64,000 bases of DNA from an uncultured Clostridia bacterium (GCA_934454145.1 CAKSFT010000006.1:124001-188000); one strand, 5' to 3'. Shown: positions 7,307 to 15,775, counted from the stretch's first letter. Numbers and translations are program-made. The notes: generated from the letters alone by a model not told the origin.

Positions 7307-7324
7307 CGGGAAAATATTCTATTT

Positions 7325-8809
7325 TCAGCTTAATTTAACAATTCTCTTCCATTCTTCATATGCTTTGTCCCATTGTGCCGAATCCTCCGGGATATATTCT
7401 GCTATGTCAAACGAATTTTTGACAACCCTTCTTCCCTCCGGCAAATCCTTTATCGCGCCGCATGCAATCGCCTGCACAATCACGTTTCCGATGCTTGTCG
7501 CCTCAACAGGTCCTGCATGGACAGTCCTCTTTGTCGCATTTGCGGTGAAACGGCAAATCATCTTGTCCTTTATTCCGCCGCCGACAATGTTTATGACATT
7601 GTATTTCTTGCCTGTCACTTCTTCCATGCCCTCCACGGTCTGGCGGTATTTAAATGCAAGGCTCTGTGCTATACACCTTATGATTTCGCCCTTTGTTTCG
7701 GGCACTTTTTGTCCTGTCATCTTACAGTATTCCCTTATGCGCTTGGGCATGTTGCCCGGAGTCTGGAAAGCCGGATAATCCGGGTCTATAAAGCTCTCAA
7801 ACGGCGCGGCAGCATTTGCCTGCTGTTCCAGGTCGTTAAAGCTTAAAACCTCGCCTTCTCTTTCCCACTGGCGCTTGGATTCCTGAATCAACCACAAGCC
7901 CATTATGTTTTGGAGGAAACGTATTGTTTTGTTTACACCGCCCTCGTTTGTAAAATTATACTCCAGGGCTTCGGGGGTGATTTTCGGCTCCTTCAGCTCC
8001 ACACCCATAAGAGACCATGTTCCGCTTGAAATGTATATAAAATCTTCATTGTCCGCAACGGGCACAGATGCAACCGCAGAGCCGGTGTCGTGCGACGCAA
8101 CGGCATATACGGGGATTTCCCCCACGCCCAGCTCTTCTGCCAGCTCGGGCTTCAATGTGCCGATTAGTTCGCCCGGATAAACGGTGTCGGCAAATATATC
8201 CGACGGTATCCCCATCTTATCAAGCAAGCCGGTTGCCCACTTATGTTCTCTTGAATCAAACATCTGTGATGTCGATGATATTGTGTACTCATTTTTTTTC
8301 ACACCCGTGAGGAAGAAGTTGAACAAGTCCGGCATAAAAAGAAGTGTCTTTGCATTTGCAAGCGCAGTGTCCTCCGACAGTCTTGATGACAAAAGCTGGA
8401 ACAGCGTATTGAACCAATTGAAAGCAATGCCGGTTGCGTTAAATATCTCCTCCTTCGGCACAATTCTGAAGGCTTTTTCATACATTCCGTCCGTCCTTGT
8501 ATCCCTGTAGTGATACGGATTTGACAAAAGCTTGTCGTCCTTGTCAAGCAAGCCGTAGTCAACGCCCCATGTGTCTATGCCGATTCCGTCAATGTCCCCG
8601 TCGCCGGAATTTTGGCACTTTAAGATGCCTTGTTTTATTTCGTGAAACAGCCTCAGCGCATCCCAATAAAATCCCCCGTTTACCAAAACAGGGTCATTTG
8701 CAAATCTGTGCTTTTCCTCCAGTGTCAGCTTTTCCCCGTCAAATCTCGCAAGCATCGCACGTCCGCTTGACGCCCCGAAATCAAACGCCAAAAATTTATA
8801 GGTTTTCAT
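7325..8809 (-). CDS. rhaB: Rhamnulokinase
   Basis: A 494-residue FGGY-family kinase, the usual length for RhaB. It phosphorylates L-rhamnulose to L-rhamnulose 1-phosphate with ATP in the cytoplasm. The N-terminal ATP-site motif FDFGASSGR is at residues 9-17, TWGVDYGLL is near residue 80, the hinge segment ISSGTWSLMG is near residue 260, and the C-terminal NIVGGGIKDKMICRFTANAT signature characteristic of rhamnulokinases is near residue 405. It is a single-gene transcript with a near-consensus promoter and a terminator. The matching L-rhamnose isomerase and an AraC regulator lie 1.9 and 0.8 kb away, but there is no rhaD aldolase in the window. Confidence 0.95.
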   Translation of the reverse strand: MKTYKFLAFDFGASSGRAMLARFDGEKLTLEEKHRFANDPVLVNGGFYWDALRLFHEIKQGILKCQNSGDGDIDGIGIDTWGVDYGLLDKDDKLLSNPYHYRDTRTDGMYEKAFRIVPKEEIFNATGIAFNWFNTLFQLLSSRLSEDTALANAKTLLFMPDLFNFFLTGVKKNEYTISSTSQMFDSREHKWATGLLDKMGIPSDIFADTVYPGELIGTLKPELAEELGVGEIPVYAVASHDTGSAVASVPVADNEDFIYISSGTWSLMGVELKEPKITPEALEYNFTNEGGVNKTIRFLQNIMGLWLIQESKRQWEREGEVLSFNDLEQQANAAAPFESFIDPDYPAFQTPGNMPKRIREYCKMTGQKVPETKGEIIRCIAQSLAFKYRQTVEGMEEVTGKKYNVINIVGGGIKDKMICRFTANATKRTVHAGPVEATSIGNVIVQAIACGAIKDLPEGRRVVKNSFDIAEYIPEDSAQWDKAYEEWKRIVKLS

Positions 8810-8847
8810 TTCTTCACACGCTCCAATTCCAAAATTTATATATTCTA

Positions 8848-8876
8848 ATTATATACAAAAACATTTGCGATGTCAA
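8848..8876 (-). promoter_or_regulatory. Promoter of rhaB
   Basis: A perfect TTGACA (8876-8871), 17-base spacer and perfect TATAAT (8853-8848). The ribosome site GGAGCGTG follows before the ATG at 8809. Confidence 0.8.
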
Positions 8877-8885
8877 TGTATAAAT

Positions 8886-9467
8886 TTAAAATCCCTCTTT
8901 TTCATAATCCGAAAACCAAATCACGGGTTTGACATTGCTTGTGTGCTCCCCCAGGTGCTTCTCCATCCAAATCATGTTGTACCACCGCCCAAACTTGAAT
9001 CCGCACTTATAAAATTCCCCGACAAACCGATACCCCAGGTGCTTGTGGAATTCCTCGCTGTTTTTTGTGAGATATTCGTCCTCTTTTTCAGGGTATGCAA
9101 TGCATGCATTTACATTTAAAATATTTTGTTTTTTCAATATTTCTTCCAGCGCAAAATACAGCTTTTTGCCGATTCCGCAGTCTTTTGCATCGGAGCGCAC
9201 ATAGATGGAGGTTTCAACCGCCCAGTCGTACGCCTCACGGTCATGAAATGAACCGGCATACGCATAGCCAACGATTTCCCCGTCATTTTCCGCCACAAGA
9301 TACGGATACCGCACCAGTGTTTTTTCTATTCGTTTTTCAAATTCTTCAGGTGTCGGCACGTCATACTCAAAGGTTATCGCCGTGTTCCTCACATACGGCG
9401 CATATATCTCCAAAAGTGCTTGTGCATCTGCCTTTTTTGCCGTCCTTATCTTAATTTCTCCAATCAA
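8886..9467 (-). CDS. GNAT family N-acetyltransferase (phosphinothricin acetyltransferase type)
   Basis: A 193-residue GNAT acetyltransferase. IRTAKKADAQALLEIYAPYV and TFEYDVPT match the N-terminus of the phosphinothricin/methionine-sulfoximine acetyltransferase group, and the acetyl-CoA pyrophosphate loop lies near RSDAKDCGIGKKLY. The TTG at 9467 is chosen as start because GGGAGGG lies 8-9 bases upstream and because the family begins directly before this beta strand; the longer frame lacks a site. Family members acetylate small amines such as amino-acid analogues; the real substrate is not known. It ends close to the rhaB promoter and is transcribed in the same direction as rhaB. Confidence 0.85.
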   Translation of the reverse strand: MIGEIKIRTAKKADAQALLEIYAPYVRNTAITFEYDVPTPEEFEKRIEKTLVRYPYLVAENDGEIVGYAYAGSFHDREAYDWAVETSIYVRSDAKDCGIGKKLYFALEEILKKQNILNVNACIAYPEKEDEYLTKNSEEFHKHLGYRFVGEFYKCGFKFGRWYNMIWMEKHLGEHTSNVKPVIWFSDYEKEGF

Positions 9468-9547
9468 TGTGACAGCCCTCCCATGCATAATCTTCCAACA
9501 ACAGTATAGCACAAAAGCTCAAAAAACGCAATATCAAAAAAAGTTTG

Positions 9548-9576
9548 TTGACAAAGCACAAATAAATTTGTATTAT
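9548..9576 (+). promoter_or_regulatory. Promoter of the AraC-type regulator
   Basis: TTGACA (9548-9553), a 17-base spacer and TATTAT (9571-9576) give a start near 9583, about 20 bases before the GTG at 9603. Confidence 0.75.
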
Positions 9577-9602
9577 ATTAGTATAAAAACTTTTTATACG
9601 GG

Positions 9603-10592
9603 GTGATTAAAACGAGAGAAGAACTGCTTTTGGAAATGAAGAAAATATCCAAGGAAGAAAAAAACATTCTGGCGGGCGGCACACCGGACAGAACGCTCTA
9701 TACCGACAAGAGCGGCTTTTATATAGACAGCGGCAAGCTTCTTTCGGCAGGCAGATATATCGCGGTGCGTCCGCACACCCGTTTTGCCGACTTCCCCTTG
9801 CACAGCCACAACTTTGTGGAAATAATGTATGTCGCAAGCGGAGAAATCGTCCACACAATAGACAACAAGGAGTTGTGCATGCATACGGGCGATATACTTT
9901 TTATGAACCAGCATGTCCGCCATGCCGTGAAAAAGGCCGGCAGAGATGACATCGGGATAAACTTCATAATTCTCCCCGAATTTTTTGACATTCCGCTGAC
10001 GATGCTTAAGGAGGACAAGGAAAATGTGCTTGCCGATTTTTTGATAGGCACATTCCGTGTCAATGCCGTGCGTCCGCAATACCTTCTTTTCAAAACCGGC
10101 AGAAACAACCGCATAGAAAACCTGATGGAAAACATCATAAGCTCTGTGCTTTCGGGCGAAAAGGGAAGCGAAAATATAAACCAAATCACCATGGGGCTTG
10201 TGTTCCTTCATCTCATCAACAGCATCGAAACCATAGACAAAAATTCCATGCAAGACTATCATGATATAATTGCCGATGCCGCGCTCTCTTATATCGACAG
10301 GAACTATAAGACCGCAAACCTTGCGGAATTTGCCGAAAGTATGCACCAGTCCGTCCCCAACACAAGCAAAATTATAAAAAAAAGCACGGGGCACACCTTC
10401 AGTGAAATACTTCAGCGAAAGCGGTTTGCCAAAGCGGTTTCCTTCCTCACCGACACCGTCATGCCTGCCGCAGAAATCATGAATGCCGTCGGCTATGAAA
10501 GCAGCAGCTACTTTTACCGCACCTTCAGAAAAAAATACGGCATGTCCCCCAAAGAATACAGGCGTCTTTGTCCCGGCGGTGACGGAAAATAA
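9603..10592 (+). CDS. AraC family transcriptional regulator, probable rhamnose regulator
   Basis: A regulator of about 329 residues with an N-terminal cupin-like sensor domain (HSHNFVEIMYVASGEIVHTI near residues 65-85) and a C-terminal pair of AraC helix-turn-helix motifs (about 225-325) ending with MNAVGYESSSYFYRTFRKKY and GMSPKEYRR. The exact start is unclear: GTG at 9603 fits the promoter but lacks a separate ribosome site; TTG at 9630 and ATG at 9639 are alternatives. It lies between rhaB and rhaA, directly upstream of rhaA in the same direction, so it is probably the rhamnose-responsive activator (inference). An imperfect hairpin follows its stop. Confidence 0.88.
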   Translation: MIKTREELLLEMKKISKEEKNILAGGTPDRTLYTDKSGFYIDSGKLLSAGRYIAVRPHTRFADFPLHSHNFVEIMYVASGEIVHTIDNKELCMHTGDILFMNQHVRHAVKKAGRDDIGINFIILPEFFDIPLTMLKEDKENVLADFLIGTFRVNAVRPQYLLFKTGRNNRIENLMENIISSVLSGEKGSENINQITMGLVFLHLINSIETIDKNSMQDYHDIIADAALSYIDRNYKTANLAEFAESMHQSVPNTSKIIKKSTGHTFSEILQRKRFAKAVSFLTDTVMPAAEIMNAVGYESSSYFYRTFRKKYGMSPKEYRRLCPGGDGK

Positions 10593-10619
10593 AGCCCTTA
10601 TTTTTGTAAAATAAGGCTC

Positions 10620-10648
10620 TGTAAACCGCTCTGAAAATGAGGTATAAT
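10620..10648 (+). promoter_or_regulatory. Probable promoter of rhaA
   Basis: A perfect TATAAT (10643-10648) with a poor -35 box (TGTAAA, 10620-10625) at 17 bases. A weak -35 suggests dependence on an activator such as the adjacent AraC protein. Confidence 0.5.
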
Positions 10649-10682
10649 ATAAGCAACTATAAGACAGAAAGGACTGTTTGAA

Positions 10683-11927
10683 ATGAACTATGAAGAAGCG
10701 AAAAAGCAATACGCAAAAATCGGCGTCGACACCGACGCGGCGATAAAACTGCTGAAGGAAATCCCGGTTTCACTGCACTGCTGGCAGGGGGACGACGTGA
10801 CGGGCTTTGACCACGACGGCCCGCTCACCGGCGGAATACAGGCAACCGGCAACTATCCCGGCAAGGCAAGGACACCGGAACAGCTTATGCAGGACATCCA
10901 CAAGGCCGCAAGCCTTATGCCCGGCAAAAAGAAGCTTAATCTGCATGCATGCTATGCTATATTTGAAGAAGGTGAGTTTGCCGACAGGGACAAGCTGCTT
11001 CCAAAGCATTTTGCAAAGTGGGTAGAATTTGCAAAAGAGAGAAACATGGGCATTGACTTCAACCCTACATTCTTCTCTCACGAAAAGGTCAAGGACAACC
11101 TTACTCTCTCAAGCCCTGACGAAGATATCCGCAATTTCTGGATTGAGCACGGCAAGGCATGCATCAGGATTTCGGAATACTTTGCACGCGAAACGGGAGT
11201 CCCCTGTGTCATGAACATATGGACGGGCGACGGCTTCAAGGATATCCCTTCCGACAGAATGGGGCCGCGCATGAGATACAAGGATTCTATAGAACAAATC
11301 CTGGCAGAACCGTTTGACAAATCGCTTGTAAAGCCGTGTGTGGAGTCGAAGGTATTCGGCGTCGGTGTGGAGAGCTACACCGCCGGCTCGGCAGAATTTA
11401 CACTCAGCTTTTCCGCAACACACGACGGCTGTCTGCCGCTTATGGACAACGGCCATTATCACCCCACAGAAGTTGTTTCGGACAAAATCCCGGCACTTTT
11501 GTGTTTCTATCCCGAGATTGCACTGCATATCACACGCCCGGTGCGCTGGGATAGCGACCATGTTGTGCTTTTTGATGACGAAACGCGCGAAATGGCAAAA
11601 GAAGTGGTGCGCTGCGGCGGCCTTGACAGAGTGTACATGGCACTGGACTTTTTTGACGCAAGCATAAACAGAATTGCCGCATGGGTGACAGGTTTCAGAA
11701 GTTGGCAAAAAGCACTTTTATATGCACTATGCACGCCAAACGAGGCACTGAAAAATTTGCAGGACGAAAACAGACTGACCGAGCTGCTTGTCATTCAGGA
11801 AGAGCTCAAGATGTATCCCTTTGGCGACATATGGGCAAAATATTGCACAGAATGCGGAGTTGAACCCGGCGCGCAATGGCTTGACGATGTAAAAAAATAT
11901 GAAAAAGATGTTCTCCTGAAAAGATAA
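10683..11927 (+). CDS. rhaA: L-rhamnose isomerase
   Basis: A 414-residue protein, full length for RhaA, that interconverts L-rhamnose and L-rhamnulose in the cytoplasm using two divalent metal ions. Recognisable family segments include VSLHCWQGDDVTGFD near residue 30, GGIQATGNYPG near 50, FNPTFFSHEKVKDNLTLSSP near 125, the metal-site region GVESYTAGSAEF near 230, DNGHYHPTEVVSDKI near 260 and RPVRWDSDHVV near 290. It is fed by the nearby AraC regulator and partners with RhaB on the other side of it. The L-rhamnulose-1-phosphate aldolase is not in the window. Assignment is firm. Confidence 0.96.
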   Translation: MNYEEAKKQYAKIGVDTDAAIKLLKEIPVSLHCWQGDDVTGFDHDGPLTGGIQATGNYPGKARTPEQLMQDIHKAASLMPGKKKLNLHACYAIFEEGEFADRDKLLPKHFAKWVEFAKERNMGIDFNPTFFSHEKVKDNLTLSSPDEDIRNFWIEHGKACIRISEYFARETGVPCVMNIWTGDGFKDIPSDRMGPRMRYKDSIEQILAEPFDKSLVKPCVESKVFGVGVESYTAGSAEFTLSFSATHDGCLPLMDNGHYHPTEVVSDKIPALLCFYPEIALHITRPVRWDSDHVVLFDDETREMAKEVVRCGGLDRVYMALDFFDASINRIAAWVTGFRSWQKALLYALCTPNEALKNLQDENRLTELLVIQEELKMYPFGDIWAKYCTECGVEPGAQWLDDVKKYEKDVLLKR

Positions 11928-11941
11928 GAATAAATATTGTT

Positions 11942-11970
11942 TTGACGAGGCGCCGCTGACATGATATAAT
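11942..11970 (+). promoter_or_regulatory. Promoter of the decayed LysR gene
   Basis: TTGACG (11942-11947), a 17-base spacer and a perfect TATAAT (11965-11970) lie just before the LysR pseudogene, so the remnant may still be transcribed. Confidence 0.7.
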
Positions 11971-11997
11971 ACATATATTGAACGGAGAGTGATATAT

Positions 11998-12563
11998 ATG
12001 AAACTGCGCGTTCTCGACTATTTTTTGACAGTTGCCCGGGAGGAAAACATAACAAAGGCGGCACAGCTTTTGCACATTACCCGGCCGACACTTTCCATGC
12101 AGATTATGCAGCTTGAAGATGAGCTTGGCGTAAAACTGTTCGAGAGAAGCAATCATAATATTATCCTCACAAACGACAACTTACTCCTGAATCGCCGGGC
12201 ACAGGAAATCGTGTCACTTGTGGAAAAACAAAGAAAGAGCTGACAACAGAAAAAGAGCTTTCGGGAGAAATTGAAATTGGCAGCAACGAATTTATGAGTT
12301 TTTCTCTTTTTGCGGATATTATATCTGGCTTTTTCCGCAAAAACCCCGGCGTTCGTTTTAATTTCAACAGCGGAAATGCGGACGCTGTCAAAGATTGGTC
12401 TGAAAGCAAGTTTGACAAAATGAAATTTGTCCCTCTTGCCCCAAGGCTCGAGTTCGGCTCGGTTTTGGTGTGGAAGAAAAATCAAATTCAATCCGCCGCC
12501 GTGGAAGCATTTATTGATTTTTCAAAGAAATACATAAAAGGCATTTCTGTCGATACAATATAA
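11998..12563 (+). pseudogene. LysR family regulator, frameshifted and internally deleted
   Basis: The start (ATG 11998 after CGGAGAGTG) and the LysR helix-turn-helix are intact: TVAREENITKAAQLLHITRP, then LEDELGVKLFERSNH. The frame ends at 12243. Shifting the frame in the A-rich stretch around 12228-12240 restores the natural continuation (ELTTEKELSGEIEIGSNEFM, near 12238-12297) up to 12563. The ligand-binding domain is also far too short: after NSGNADAVKD the protein jumps to the C-terminal end (PRLEFGSVLVWKKNQIQSAA), so well over 100 residues are missing. Two independent lesions make this a pseudogene rather than a sequencing error. An 84-residue DNA-binding fragment could still be made. 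Confidence 0.85.
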
Positions 12564-12595
12564 GTATTGGACATAACAATGCAAGAATAATATAA

Positions 12596-12634
12596 TATAG
12601 GTGTCTGATTAAGATGCCTATATTTTTTTGGTGG
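12596..12634 (+). terminator. Terminator after the LysR pseudogene
   Basis: ATAGGTGTCT pairs with AGATGCCTAT (two G-U pairs) around a short loop, followed by ATTTTTTTGG. Confidence 0.75.
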
Positions 12635-12641
12635 TAATTAA

Positions 12642-13000
12642 ATGACAAAGCCGGAAGTTTTGCAAAAATACAATATACCGCCGGATTTGCTGGACAAATA
12701 TGCAGACAAAAAAAGTGTACAAGTTATAGCGACAAAGACATCGAAAGCATCAGCATGATTATGACACTGTACAACTTCGGCTTTGACGATGCAGAGGCGG
12801 AAAAGCTTGCCAATGCAACAGGGGCAGACTTGTTGGAAATTGTGCCAAAGGTGCCGTATACAAATGCAGACCTGGATTGGCAAAATTCAAAAAGCCGCTC
12901 CAGCGTTGAAATGAAAAATCAGTCGCACAAGTTTCTTTGCGGCATGAGATATAGCAACATTGTAATGATTGCCCTCAGAACGCTTTTTAGCAAGATATAA
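12642..13000 (+). pseudogene. MerR-like DNA-binding protein, frameshifted in an A7 run
   Basis: The first frame (ATG 12642) reads MTKPEVLQKYNIPPDLLDKY and stops at about 12758. A one-base shift in the run of seven A residues near 12710 joins it to KKCTSYSDKDIESISMIMTL and on to the stop at 13000, giving about 119 residues. The SDKDIESISMIMTLYNFGF pattern is that of the helix following the recognition helix in MerR-type regulators. The C-terminal half (QSHKFLCGMRYSNIVMIALR) is not recognised. It could be a pseudogene or a slippage-dependent gene; the nearby LysR wreck favours decay. Confidence 0.6.
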
Positions 13001-13025
13001 TTATTTGTCGAGATAAAAAACAAAA

Positions 13026-13059
13026 GCTGTTTAAAAAGTCAGTTGACTTTTTAAACAGC
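13026..13059 (-). terminator. Terminator of the yceD-rpmF end of the ribosomal operon
   Basis: 16-bp palindromic arms identical to those at 2954-2987 (GCTGTTTAAAAAGTCA), followed in the minus direction by TTTTGTTTTTT. It is T-flanked on both sides. Confidence 0.85.
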
Positions 13060-13082
13060 TTTTAAATTATCGAAAATCAAAT

Positions 13083-13268
13083 TTATTTGTCTGAAGATAC
13101 CTTTACAACCTCTTTGCCATTGTAATAGCCGCAAGCCTTACAAACAGTATGAGGCATTTTGTATTCGTGACACTGTGGGCACTCTACCATTCCGGGAACA
13201 GTAAGCTTCCAGTTTGCACGTCTTTTATCTCTTCTTGATCTCGATACTTTACCCTTAGGTACTGCCAT
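13083..13268 (-). CDS. rpmF: 50S ribosomal protein L32
   Basis: A 61-residue ribosomal protein starting at MAVPKGKVSRSRRDKRR, the near-universal L32 N-terminus; the three codons upstream in frame are not part of it. It carries a zinc ribbon with two cysteine pairs, CPQC and CKAC, so this is the zinc-binding form. It lies 14 bases after yceD, the classical yceD-rpmF pair, and is followed by a terminator. Here the pair sits downstream of rplL. Confidence 0.97.
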   Translation of the reverse strand: MAVPKGKVSRSRRDKRRANWKLTVPGMVECPQCHEYKMPHTVCKACGYYNGKEVVKVSSDK

Positions 13269-13282
13269 CTCAATCACTCCTT

Positions 13283-13798
13283 CTATTTGGTATCGGCTGA
13301 ATTTTTTATAATTTCCGCAAGCTTTGCCCAGCGAGGGTCAATGTCCTCCTGTCCGCAGCCACAGTCGCCCATGTTCAGGTCTGCGCCGCATTTCGGGCAC
13401 AATCCTTTGCAGTCATCACTGCACAGATAGCGGCCTTCAACATTCATGAGAAAATTGTTCAGTACAATGTCATGAATGTCAAGCTTTTCATTGTCTATGA
13501 TAATGACATCTTCCTCAGAATCCGCAACAGTGTCCTGCATAATAACTTCTGATATATCAAAGCTTATGGGGACCGTCATGTCTTTGCGGCAACGCGCGCA
13601 CTGCACGCCCATTTTGCCCTCAACATGTGCACGAAACTCCAGCGACTTTGTGTTGTTGGTGATTTCGCCATTGATATGCAGAGGATTTATGAAAGTGAAT
13701 GATTCACCCATAAATTCAGTATTCTCAATTTCAATATCATTATCCAATACGATTTTCTCGTCCGGATTGCGGATCAAATCGGACAAATCAATAATCAT
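13283..13798 (-). CDS. yceD: YceD/DUF177 family protein
   Basis: A 171-residue protein of the DUF177 family, which in E. coli is linked to 23S rRNA accumulation and is nearly always encoded just before rpmF. It has conserved cysteine pairs: CARC (about residue 68), then CSDDCKGLCPKCGADLN with a final CGCG (about 125-148), suggesting zinc binding. The start follows a GGGAG site. It begins 33 bases after rplL with no visible terminator between, so it is probably read through from the ribosomal operon. Family is certain; biochemical role is not. Confidence 0.92.
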   Translation of the reverse strand: MIIDLSDLIRNPDEKIVLDNDIEIENTEFMGESFTFINPLHINGEITNNTKSLEFRAHVEGKMGVQCARCRKDMTVPISFDISEVIMQDTVADSEEDVIIIDNEKLDIHDIVLNNFLMNVEGRYLCSDDCKGLCPKCGADLNMGDCGCGQEDIDPRWAKLAEIIKNSADTK

Positions 13799-13831
13799 GT
13801 TATTCTCCCTTTTGACGTGAGCCGCATATAA

Positions 13832-14206
13832 TTATTTCAATTCTACCTTAGCGCCTGCTTCTTCCAGCTTAGCTTTCATAGCTTCAGCCTCTTCCTTCGC
13901 AACGCCTGTCTTCAAAGACTTAGGAGCTTCGTCAACGAGAGCCTTTGCTTCCTTAAGACCAAGACCTGTGATTTCTCTTACAACTTTGATTACGTTCAGC
14001 TTTGAAGCACCTGCTTCTGCAAGGATAACTTCAAATTCTGACTGTTCAGCACCGCCTGCAGCAGCACCGTCAGCAGCAGCACCTGCAACCATAACAGGAG
14101 CAGCAGCGCTTACGCCGAATTCTTCTTCCATAAGTTTTACGAGTTCTGCAACTTCCAACAATTTTAATTCTTTAATATCATCAAGTATTTTCTGAATATC
14201 TGCCAT
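13832..14206 (-). CDS. rplL: 50S ribosomal protein L7/L12
   Basis: A 124-residue protein beginning MADIQKILDDIKELKLLE. ATG at 14206 is chosen because AGGAGGT lies 8 bases upstream; the longer frame is upstream noise. It has an N-terminal dimerisation helix pair, an Ala/Gly-rich hinge (about 38-55) and the conserved C-terminal factor-binding domain (KLNVIKVVREITGLGLKEAK). It forms the ribosomal stalk with L10 and recruits elongation and initiation factors. It follows rplJ by 48 bases. Confidence 0.98.
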   Translation of the reverse strand: MADIQKILDDIKELKLLEVAELVKLMEEEFGVSAAAPVMVAGAAADGAAAGGAEQSEFEVILAEAGASKLNVIKVVREITGLGLKEAKALVDEAPKSLKTGVAKEEAEAMKAKLEEAGAKVELK

Positions 14207-14254
14207 TTTGATTGACCTCCTAAATTTCAATTAAATAATTTTCTTTCGGCTTTA

Positions 14255-14866
14255 TTATTCAGCCGGTGTTTCTTCTGCCGGAGCAGCTTCCTGTGCTTCC
14301 GCAGCTTCTGCGGTTTCGGCCGGAGCCTCTGCCGGAGCGGCTTCTGCAGCCTTCTTTGCGATAAGATCTGAAATCTCTACGCCGCCCTCTGCGATTGTGC
14401 TAAGCAATCTTGCAAGGCCGGAGATAGGAGAATTCAAGCTTCCCATCATCTTTGCAATCAATGTTTCCTTGTTTGGTGTCTTTGCCAGCTGGCTTATTTC
14501 ATCCATTGACAATACTTTCCCGTCCATGAAACCTGATTTGATTTCAAATTTTTCATTGTCCTTTGCAAAATCAGATATAACCTTTGCCGGGGCAACTGCG
14601 TCCTCTGACAATGCAATGGCTGTAGGCCCGTGAAGGATAGAATCCAATTCGCTAAGACCTGTTTCATTTGCTGCTAAACGAAGTAATGTGTTCTTTACAA
14701 CGAAGTATCTAACTCCTGCTGCTCTCAAATCATTTCTGAGCTTTGTGTCTTCTTCAACAGTCAAACCTCTGTAATCAACAAGCACACCTGTTGTTGCACC
14801 TTTGATTGCTTCGATGATTTCGACAACCTGGGCTTTTTTCGCTTCTAAGACTTTCTCACTTGGCAT
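14255..14866 (-). CDS. rplJ: 50S ribosomal protein L10
   Basis: A 203-residue L10, the stalk base that anchors L7/L12 dimers on 23S rRNA. It begins with MPSEKVLEAKKAQVVEIIEA and contains GVLVDYRGLTVEEDTKLR and RYFVVKNTLLRLA typical of the rRNA-binding domain. The C-terminus is extended by an Ala/Glu/Pro-rich tail (about 170-203), longer than in E. coli. It is preceded by an L10-type autoregulatory leader and followed by rplL. Confidence 0.97.
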   Translation of the reverse strand: MPSEKVLEAKKAQVVEIIEAIKGATTGVLVDYRGLTVEEDTKLRNDLRAAGVRYFVVKNTLLRLAANETGLSELDSILHGPTAIALSEDAVAPAKVISDFAKDNEKFEIKSGFMDGKVLSMDEISQLAKTPNKETLIAKMMGSLNSPISGLARLLSTIAEGGVEISDLIAKKAAEAAPAEAPAETAEAAEAQEAAPAEETPAE

Positions 14867-14889
14867 TTAACATTTCACCTCCTGTTAGA

Positions 14890-15014
14890 ATGTTATGCCC
14901 TCAAAAAAATGAAGGCCCTTTGCCGCAGAACACGCAAAGAGCCATTAGTATTCATACTAAATAACACCCTCGGCAGGTCTTACCTTTATGCCTGCTGTCT
15001 ACGGACTATCAACA
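14890..15014 (-). promoter_or_regulatory. L10 leader (ribosomal protein L10-L12 autoregulatory RNA)
   Basis: The RNA starting near 15014 carries GTCCGTAGACAGCAGGC, then GACCTGCCGAGGGTG, followed by a large hairpin (CTCTTTGC.../...GCAAAGGGCC). This matches the L10 leader of Firmicutes, where the L10-(L12) complex binds its own mRNA to repress rplJL when stalk protein is in excess. It lies between the promoter and rplJ. Confidence 0.85.
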
Positions 15015-15020
15015 CATGAT

Positions 15021-15050
15021 ATTATACCATATGCAGTATACTGTTGTCAA
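15021..15050 (-). promoter_or_regulatory. Promoter of rplJL
   Basis: A perfect TTGACA (15050-15045), an 18-base spacer and a perfect TATAAT (15026-15021), immediately upstream of the L10 leader. Confidence 0.8.
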
Positions 15051-15064
15051 GATATTTTTTAATA

Positions 15065-15760
15065 TCAGCCTGAAATTTTTGCACCGTTGATTTTGATGCC
15101 GGGGCCCATTGTGGAACCTACAACAACACTTCTCAGATACTGACCTTTTGCCGCTGCCGGCTTTGCCTTGACGATTGCACCCATGAGAGCGTTGAAGTTC
15201 TCGGTAAGCTTTTGTGCGCCAAAGGATACTTTGCCTATCGGGCAGTGGATAATATTTGTCTTGTCAAGTCTGTATTCAATTTTACCGGACTTGATTTCGT
15301 TGACTGCTTTTGTGACGTCCATTGTCACTGTGCCGGCTTTCGGTGAAGGCATCAAGCCCTTCGGGCCCAAAACCTTACCCAGACGGCCTACGACGCCCAT
15401 CATGTCAGGTGTGGCAACAACAACGTCAAAATCAAACCAGTTTTCGTTCTGAATCTTTGTGACAAGTTCCATTTCGCCGACATAGTCAGCGCCTGCTGCC
15501 TGTGCTTCGTCAGCTTTTGCACCCTTTGCAAAAACCAAAACCTTTGCGGTTTTACCTGTGCCGTGAGGCAATACGATTGCGCCTCTCACCTGCTGGTCTG
15601 CGTGTCTTGAGTCAACGCCCAGCTTAACATGAATTTCAACTGTTTCGTCAAACTTTGCTTTTGCAGTCTTAACAGCCAATTCCAGAGCTTCCGCAGCGTC
15701 ATACTGCTTTGATTTATCAATAAGCTTTACGCTGTCCTGATATTTTTTTCCTCTAAACAT
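15065..15760 (-). CDS. rplA: 50S ribosomal protein L1
   Basis: A 231-residue L1, full length. It contains VDSRHADQQVRGAIVLPHGTG-type and LGPKGLMPSPKAGTVT signatures of the family. L1 binds helices 76-78 of 23S rRNA, and in many bacteria a matching site on the L11-L1 mRNA for autoregulation; candidate sites are seen before both rplK and rplA. It is co-oriented with rplK, 61 bases downstream of it. Confidence 0.97.
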   Translation of the reverse strand: MFRGKKYQDSVKLIDKSKQYDAAEALELAVKTAKAKFDETVEIHVKLGVDSRHADQQVRGAIVLPHGTGKTAKVLVFAKGAKADEAQAAGADYVGEMELVTKIQNENWFDFDVVVATPDMMGVVGRLGKVLGPKGLMPSPKAGTVTMDVTKAVNEIKSGKIEYRLDKTNIIHCPIGKVSFGAQKLTENFNALMGAIVKAKPAAAKGQYLRSVVVGSTMGPGIKINGAKISG

Positions 15761-15775
15761 ATTATTTCCTCCTTA

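Noticed and set aside
5673..7778. Long plus-strand open frame of 701 codons
   Set aside because: It lies antisense to the sipL-like and rhamnulokinase genes, is rich in His/Cys/Arg as shadow frames are, and matches no family.
9594..10709. Long minus-strand open frame of 371 codons
   Set aside because: It is the antisense shadow of the AraC-type regulator, which has clear domains and a promoter.
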